Below are positions 34,160 through 38,823 of a stretch of 38,823 nt of DNA, in pieces. Source of the DNA: Planctomycetota bacterium. Lineage in GTDB: Bacteria; Planctomycetota; UBA1135; UBA2386. How positions within the stretch are numbered: position 1 is the stretch's first letter; each line of letters starts with the position of its first letter. The stretch lies in contig JAJFFD010000152.1 of the NCBI GenBank assembly GCA_021776805.1, forward strand, positions 1-38,823, in the 5' to 3' direction. Below the pieces are notes generated by a model. The model was not told the DNA's origin. It saw only the letters and a program-made list of their open reading frames with translations, and ran no database searches. A program made the position numbers and the translations under genes.

Positions 34160-34560
34160 TTGGGATCCTCGACAAACTCAGTCAACACGCCACCGAGGTA
34201 TCGGGGGTGCATGAAGCCAACTCTCGTACCATGCGCTCCCGGGCGCCCGGCCTTGTCCACCATATCGGCGCCGCTGTCATTGAGAACGCGAATGACCTCG
34301 TCGCAATCAGCGACCTTGAATGCCAGGTGATGCACACCCGGCCCGCGCTTGGCGATGAACTTTGCTACAGGCGAAGTATCCGCCGTCGGTTCCATCAGCT
34401 CGATGCGTGTCTCGCCAGCGAGGACAACCGCCACATCGATCTGGTCCACTTCGACATGCTCGCGGCCCGCCAAGACCATTCCCAACTCGTCAACGTAGCG
34501 GGGCAGACTCTCTTCAAGGGACCGCACAGCGATGCCGATATGATGCAGTTCTTCGATCAT
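34156..34560 (-). CDS. mce: Methylmalonyl-CoA epimerase
   Basis: A 134-residue metal-dependent VOC-fold enzyme interconverting (S)- and (R)-methylmalonyl-CoA. The signatures are [31 protein letters not shown] and the Gly-rich [10 protein letters not shown]. Ligand positions, by analogy with the family, are His7, Glu54 or a neighbour, His78 and Glu128. The start is ATG at 34560 ([12 protein letters not shown]); frames upstream are not conserved. It is the first gene of the carboxylase operon and overlaps pccB by 4 bp. A promoter candidate lies 50-80 bp upstream (34610-34639). Confidence 0.93.
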   Translation of the reverse strand: MIEELHHIGIAVRSLEESLPRYVDELGMVLAGREHVEVDQIDVAVVLAGETRIELMEPTADTSPVAKFIAKRGPGVHHLAFKVADCDEVIRVLNDSGADMVDKAGRPGAHGTRVGFMHPRYLGGVLTEFVEDPK

Positions 34561-34609
34561 TCGGCCGTCAACATAGCCCCGGATCCTGCAGGGAGCCAAT
34601 GCGGAACCA

Positions 34610-34639
34610 ATAGTACGGAGACAGGCTCCGAACTCTCAA
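34610..34639 (-). promoter_or_regulatory. Candidate promoter of the propionyl-CoA carboxylase operon
   Basis: On the minus strand TTGAGA (34639-34634) and TACTAT (34615-34610) are separated by 18 bp; five and four of six bases match the sigma-70-type consensus. They sit between the end of the Asp-box gene (stop at 34640) and the epimerase ATG (34560), so the predicted leader is about 40 nt. Confidence 0.45.
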
Positions 34640-36421
34640 CTAGAGGATCCAGGCCTCAACTGCGTTGCTCAGGCTGATACCCCCCTGGCCTTGCGGATCG
34701 AGAAAGGCAGCCTGGAAGTTCACATTGAAGCCGATGAACTCGGGCATCCCGGGAATCGAGAAGAACTGCTCACTGTCGCCTTCGCCCGCTGCATCTCTAC
34801 CCCCATCCAAGAGGAAGGGCCGCATCTGCGCGATGGGGCTCACATAGAGGGCACCTCCAGCCAAGGGAATCGACGTCTTCGATCCTGGACCACCCCAGGC
34901 GAGCACTCCGAAGGCGCCACCCAAGCCCTCGCTCAGGGTTAAGGTGAAGGTGCTGCCGATGGTCAGACTGTCCGAGCCACGCAGGCTCGGCCGGAATCCC
35001 CCCGTACCCGCCGTGCCTTCGCCATAGGGTTGCGAGCCATAGGGAATGGTGAAGTACAGGTCGCGGGAAGTTCCGCGAGAGTCGGTCCAGGCCGCGTACA
35101 CCGAGTCTCCGGACAGGGCCATACGCGGTGAACTGGAGGAATGGTCACCGGCAGGTTTCGAATCCAGGCGGACGTCTTCCGGAAGCCAGGTCCGGCCACC
35201 ATCATCGGAACGGTTGAAGTACACGTCGAAGTTTCCAGTACGTCGATCAGCCCAGGTCAAGTACAGCCGTTTTCCGGCGACGTATAGATAAACACCAAAG
35301 ATCCCCCCCGCCTCCGCCGGCAGGCTGTCCAGGCGCTGATCATATTTCAGCCAACTCAGACCCGCATCATCCGTGCGATTGAAGTAGGTCGCCGGGAAGC
35401 CGTCACGGTAGTCGAGCCAGATCGCGTAGGCAGAGTCGCCGGAAGCCACAACTTGCACCCAATCCGAATTGGCGGCTCCCTTGAAGTCCTTGTCGAGACG
35501 CTGGTCGAAGCGGTTCCAGGTCGTCCCCGAGTCCTGCGAGGAGATCGCATAGATGTCGTAGCGTTTGAGATCCGGGAGGCTGCTCCTCAGGTCGCGCCAG
35601 ACCACGTGCACCGCATTCCCCGAGGCTGCCAGGTACGGAGCGATGGATCCGTGGTAGCCGGCAGGATCCGTATCCAAGCGAACCTCTTCTGCGAACCAGG
35701 TCGCCCCGCGATCGAGCGAGCGGTTGAAATAGATGTCGGCCTGACCATCGCGCATGTCCTTCCAGACCACGTAGATCTTGTGCTTCACCGCGACTATGCG
35801 CAGGCCTCCGGACCAACCGACGAATGGTTCATCCGAGTCGAGACGCTTCGTCTCCAACTGCCAGTTGCTACCCCAATCCCATGAGCGAATGAAGTAGATG
35901 TCCGGCTCGTCAGCGCCTGGCGGCAGCTCCTCCCAGACCAGGTAGACCCAGTCGTCAGAGACCGCCAACTTCGACTTGTGCCGGCTTCCGGGAATGACCC
36001 GGCCTTCCGGCATCCAGGTACTGCCCCGATCGAAGGAGCGGTTGTACCTGGTTTGACCGTAGTTGGCCCAAGCCACGAATACCGAGTCGCCGTTGACTGC
36101 GATTTGCGGGTTCTCGGCTCTTCCTGGCGAGGAGGAGGGGTTGTTCAGACGGAGATCGGATGCGAGCCAGGTCGCGCCGCCATCGAGGGAGCGGTTGAAG
36201 TAGATGTTGCGATTGGGATAGCCGCCACGATCTTCCTCCCAAACCACGTAGACCGCATCACCGGAGGCTGCGATGCGATGGTCACTCACACCCTCGTTAC
36301 CAACCAGGTCCGTGTCCAGGCGCAGGTCCGGCCGCTTCTGCGCGTACAGGTCCACTCCGATGAAAAACAGGTTCCCCAGGATCCAGCTGCCCACCAGCAG
36401 CGCGCCGTTCAGCCGCGTCAT
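34640..36421 (-). CDS. Exported Asp-box (BNR) beta-propeller protein with shared C-terminal domain, copy A
   Basis: A 593-residue exported protein. A hydrophobic signal (about 5-28, ending LYAQ) precedes eight repeats of about 53 residues, each with a VYVVWxDxR strand and, in seven of them, an Asp-box S-x-D-x-G-x-x-W (SLDGGATW, SFDRGSTW, SWDWGSNW, SLDRGATW, SQDSGTTW, TDDAGLSW, SDDGGRTW). This is a sialidase-like propeller without the Arg triad I would need to call an enzyme. The C-terminal 135 residues (YFTIPYGSQPYGEGT ... NAVEAWIL) form the domain shared with the next two genes. AAGGAG lies 8 nt before the ATG at 36421; an ATG at 36427 is closer than usual. Confidence 0.85.
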   Translation of the reverse strand: MTRLNGALLVGSWILGNLFFIGVDLYAQKRPDLRLDTDLVGNEGVSDHRIAASGDAVYVVWEEDRGGYPNRNIYFNRSLDGGATWLASDLRLNNPSSSPGRAENPQIAVNGDSVFVAWANYGQTRYNRSFDRGSTWMPEGRVIPGSRHKSKLAVSDDWVYLVWEELPPGADEPDIYFIRSWDWGSNWQLETKRLDSDEPFVGWSGGLRIVAVKHKIYVVWKDMRDGQADIYFNRSLDRGATWFAEEVRLDTDPAGYHGSIAPYLAASGNAVHVVWRDLRSSLPDLKRYDIYAISSQDSGTTWNRFDQRLDKDFKGAANSDWVQVVASGDSAYAIWLDYRDGFPATYFNRTDDAGLSWLKYDQRLDSLPAEAGGIFGVYLYVAGKRLYLTWADRRTGNFDVYFNRSDDGGRTWLPEDVRLDSKPAGDHSSSSPRMALSGDSVYAAWTDSRGTSRDLYFTIPYGSQPYGEGTAGTGGFRPSLRGSDSLTIGSTFTLTLSEGLGGAFGVLAWGGPGSKTSIPLAGGALYVSPIAQMRPFLLDGGRDAAGEGDSEQFFSIPGMPEFIGFNVNFQAAFLDPQGQGGISLSNAVEAWIL

Positions 36422-36462
36422 ATGCATGACTCCTTAGTTGCCTGGTGGGGCAGGGGAGAGAG

Positions 36463-36490
36463 ATGGTAGACGCCCTGAGCGAGCTGTCAA
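36463..36490 (-). promoter_or_regulatory. Candidate promoter of Asp-box gene copy A
   Basis: On the minus strand a perfect TTGACA (36490-36485) is followed after 16 bp by TACCAT (36468-36463), four of six to consensus. The leader to the ATG at 36421 would be about 35 nt and includes AAGGAG. It separates copy A from copy B upstream, so the array genes may be expressed individually. Confidence 0.5.
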
Positions 36491-36528
36491 CTCGGGAGGG
36501 GGGAACTGGAGGACCTTTGCACAGCCCG

Positions 36529-38331
36529 CTACAGGATCCAGGCTTCGACCGCGTTGCTGAGGGTAACGCCCTCTGTCCCCTGCGAATCCAGGAAGACAGC
36601 CTGAAAGTTCACGTTGAAACCAATGAAGTCCGGAGTCGATGGCACAGAAAAAGTCTGACTCGCCTCTCCCACCCCGGGCTGGCCGGGACTTCCACTGAGA
36701 AGCAATGCACGCACTTGCGCGATGGGGTAGACGAGAAGTGATCCACCTGCCAGAGGAATGGACGCACTGGAGCCAGGCCGACCGAGTGCCAGCACCCCGG
36801 CTGCAGCCCCGAGACCTCCAGTAACACTCAGCGTGAATTCCTCTCCGCGCATCAACTCATCCGAGCCCTCTAGTCTTGGCGCATGGCCACCGGAGCCAAC
36901 TGTGCCCTCGCCGTAGGGCTGGGAACCGAAGGGGATGTTGAAGTAGATATTCAACCCTTGGCTCGCTGGATCCGATTCGTTCCATGCCAGGTACACCGAA
37001 TCTCCCGACACGGCCATAATGGGGTTGCCGCTGCCAAAGTCCCGTTCGCTCAACCGCTTTCCGGGTGACAGCCAGTTCCTACCCCCATCCTTGGAGTAGC
37101 TGAAGAAGATGTTACCGCGGCCTGTGCGCGTACTCGCCCAAGACATGAGGAGAACATCATCGGCAGCGTAGATCCACGCAGATGTTGTTCTCCCAGGCTG
37201 CCCTCCATCCACTCGTCGATGAACGGAACTCCAAGTAGCTCCGCGATCCTGAGAATCGTTAAAGAGGAGATTCCCATTCAGGCCTGCACTCCAATCCTTC
37301 CAGGCGACTATGACCGAGTTGCCTGTCGCGGCGATGACTGGCCGGTCAGAGTGACTCGACCCTGCCTCGCTTGTGTCAACGCGTTGCTCATCGACCAGCC
37401 AGGTCGCGCCCTGATCCAAGGATCGGTTGCAGAAGATGTCACGCCCACCGTTGCGGTGGTCCCCCCAGACTACATACACGGCTTCGCCATCCGCCGCGAG
37501 TTGTGGCGGGCTGATAGGGTGGCTGTAGTTGATCCTTGGATTCGAATCCAAGCGTAGGTCTGAACTCAACCAGCTCACTCCGCGGTCTAGTGATCGGTTG
37601 AAGTACACATCCTCCGAATCTGGGTAGAGGCTACCTCTTCCCTCTCGCCAAACTACATAGACCGCGCTCCCCGTCGCCACAATTTGCGGCAGATCGGATG
37701 AACCCATTCCGGCCTGATCAGTGTCCAGGCGCATGTCCGTAAACAGCCAGACGAAGCCACCATCACCAGAACGATTGAAGTAGATGTCTGGGGATCCATT
37801 CCTCCAATCCTCCCAAACCACATACACCTGGTCACCCAAAGCGGCAATCTCAGGGTGTATGGAGCGGGCAACACCTTGCGCATCAGTATTGAGTCGTAGG
37901 TCGGACTCGAGCCAGGTAGCGCCACCATCTAGTGACCGGTTGAAGTAGATGTCTTCGCGTGTGTTTCGAATTTCCATCCAGGTCACATAGACCTTGAGAC
38001 CTGAGGCAGCGACCTTCGGTTTGCTTGACGGAGTCGATCCTGGAAGGCTTTTATTCAACTTCAGATCGGACTCGAGCCAAGTAGCGCCGCCATCCAGTGA
38101 CCGGTTGAAGTAGATATCATTGAAACTTTCCAGACCTCGATTCCTCAGGTCTTCCCAAACCAGGTAGACGAAGTCACCGGAAGCCGCGGCATGCATGCTG
38201 CCCCTGTAATCAAACACACCGGGAAGCGCATTGATCCGAATGCTCTCGTCCTTTTGCGCACGCACCGAGTCAGTCAAGCTGAGCACGAGGCAGAGAAGGG
38301 GGAGACCTATGCGCAGGGGGATAGTGGCCAT
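36529..38331 (-). CDS. Exported Asp-box (BNR) beta-propeller protein with shared C-terminal domain, copy B
   Basis: A 600-residue exported paralogue of the preceding protein. The signal peptide is MATIPLRIGLPLLCLVLSLT, with cleavage near VRAQ. Eight propeller units follow; seven carry Asp-boxes (SLDGGATW twice, SGDGGFVW, SLDRGVSW, SLDQGATW, SQDRGATW, SKDGGRNW), and the eighth has only the strand. The DNA of the repeat ends is also similar (coding DIYFNRS). The C-terminal domain begins YFNIPFGSQPYGEGTVGSGG and ends SLSNAVEAWIL. I start at 38331 because the 22 residues before it (to 38397) do not look like a signal. Carbohydrate or protein binding at the surface is the likely role. Confidence 0.85.
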   Translation of the reverse strand: MATIPLRIGLPLLCLVLSLTDSVRAQKDESIRINALPGVFDYRGSMHAAASGDFVYLVWEDLRNRGLESFNDIYFNRSLDGGATWLESDLKLNKSLPGSTPSSKPKVAASGLKVYVTWMEIRNTREDIYFNRSLDGGATWLESDLRLNTDAQGVARSIHPEIAALGDQVYVVWEDWRNGSPDIYFNRSGDGGFVWLFTDMRLDTDQAGMGSSDLPQIVATGSAVYVVWREGRGSLYPDSEDVYFNRSLDRGVSWLSSDLRLDSNPRINYSHPISPPQLAADGEAVYVVWGDHRNGGRDIFCNRSLDQGATWLVDEQRVDTSEAGSSHSDRPVIAATGNSVIVAWKDWSAGLNGNLLFNDSQDRGATWSSVHRRVDGGQPGRTTSAWIYAADDVLLMSWASTRTGRGNIFFSYSKDGGRNWLSPGKRLSERDFGSGNPIMAVSGDSVYLAWNESDPASQGLNIYFNIPFGSQPYGEGTVGSGGHAPRLEGSDELMRGEEFTLSVTGGLGAAAGVLALGRPGSSASIPLAGGSLLVYPIAQVRALLLSGSPGQPGVGEASQTFSVPSTPDFIGFNVNFQAVFLDSQGTEGVTLSNAVEAWIL

Positions 38332-38404
38332 GGAGGTTGCGACACCGGCAGCGTCGATTCCTGTATCAGAAATTGAGAGGACGAGGCTCGGCTCCACATT
38401 CTAA

Positions 38405-38823
38405 CTACAGGATCCAACCTTCAACTGCGTTGGTCCAAGTCACGCTGTTGGCGGCACCTGGGTCGATGATGAGCGCCTGGAAGTTGATGTTGAAGCCGAG
38501 GAAGGCGGGATCGTCGGGGATGGGACAGTCGATGGAGATTGTGCCGGCGCCAGGTGCGTTGAGTGGCCCTTCGAGTCTGATCGGGATGATCGTGTCGATG
38601 GGATCGATGCGGAGGGTGCCGCCTAGGAAGGGGATGGCGGACTTGGAGTTGGGTCCACCGAGAGCGAGGAGGCCGAAGGCGCCGCCGAGGGCGTTGGTGA
38701 TGTTGAGGGTGGCCGTGTTGCCGATGTTGAGGTTGTCGGAGACTTCTAGTCTTGGAGCGAAGCCGCCGGAGCCTGGGGTGGCGTCGCCGTAGGGTTGCGC
38801 GCCGAAGGGGATGTTGAAGTAGA
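38405..38823 (-). CDS. C-terminal part of a third protein of the array, cut by window edge
   Basis: The visible 138 residues, read from the window edge to a TAG at 38405-38407, start YFNIPFGAQPYGDATPGSGGF and end TNAVEGWIL. They align along their length with the C-terminal domains of copies A and B (LGGAFGLLALGGPNSKSAIP, FLGFNINFQA). Whether this copy also has an Asp-box propeller is not visible. It precedes copy B by 73 bp on the same strand. Translation here is mine. Confidence 0.85.
   Translation of the reverse strand, partial: YFNIPFGAQPYGDATPGSGGFAPRLEVSDNLNIGNTATLNITNALGGAFGLLALGGPNSKSAIPFLGGTLRIDPIDTIIPIRLEGPLNAPGAGTISIDCPIPDDPAFLGFNINFQALIIDPGAANSVTWTNAVEGWIL

Noticed and set aside
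35180..38130. Regularly spaced DNA repeats that could suggest a CRISPR array
   Set aside because: They are imperfect, spaced about 160 bp, in frame and encode the DIYFNRS strand of the propeller units.

Overview
The window is GC-rich, almost fully coding bacterial chromosome: 32 protein genes, two of them cut by the window edges. I saw no rRNA, tRNA, CRISPR array, transposase or phage gene. Many products carry signal peptides or lipoboxes. The mix of a PQQ-type propeller protein opening with NWPQFRGP, an RdgC-like protein, CotH, sulfotransferase, and Asp-box proteins ending in a shared C-terminal domain (YFNIPFG...QPYG, GFN.NFQA, WIL-stop) points to a free-living, probably marine, Gram-negative heterotroph. 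Planctomycetota or a related lineage is my best guess; this is an inference from gene content.

Layout. 1-2928 (minus): molybdenum hydroxylase small [2Fe-2S] and large subunits, resembling the 4-hydroxybenzoyl-CoA reductase branch. 3007-5940 (minus): a CotH-family kinase and a RhlE-like DEAD-box helicase. 6208-10249 (minus): a tight operon of SGNH hydrolase, sulfotransferase, and SDR plus FAD oxidoreductase resembling the DprE2/DprE1 epimerase pair, suggesting a lipid-linked or surface glycan pathway. 10340-16789: gamma-glutamyltransferase, a serine hydrolase, a DUF938-type methyltransferase, a PQQ-like propeller protein, a glyoxalase-fold protein and a small lipoprotein. 16796-20235 (minus): a right-handed beta-helix protein and a patatin phospholipase fused to a C-terminal ferredoxin. 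20375-25332 (plus): acyl-CoA ligase, thiolase, and fused hydratase/hydroxyacyl-CoA dehydrogenase, a fatty-acid activation and beta-oxidation set divergent from the patatin-ferredoxin. 25618-29921 (plus): two overlapping envelope genes, a parvulin isomerase, and an RdgC-like protein that appears split over two genes. 29937-34560 (minus): methylmalonyl-CoA epimerase, carboxyltransferase, biotin carboxylase, biotin carrier and a lipoprotein, a propionyl-CoA carboxylation operon with mostly ATGA junctions. 34640-38823 (minus): three consecutive genes sharing one C-terminal domain; the two complete ones have eight-unit Asp-box propellers.

Metabolic logic. Fatty acids released by the patatin could be activated by the ligase and degraded by thiolase and FadJ-like enzyme; odd-chain propionyl-CoA could go through the carboxylase and epimerase towards methylmalonyl-CoA (the mutase is not in the window).

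Most noteworthy: the patatin-ferredoxin fusion with a CxxDxxC second cluster; the biotin-enzyme alpha chain split exactly beside a G8 tract; the split RdgC-like protein; inverted repeats at all three convergent gene junctions; and the Asp-box array with its shared C-terminal domain.
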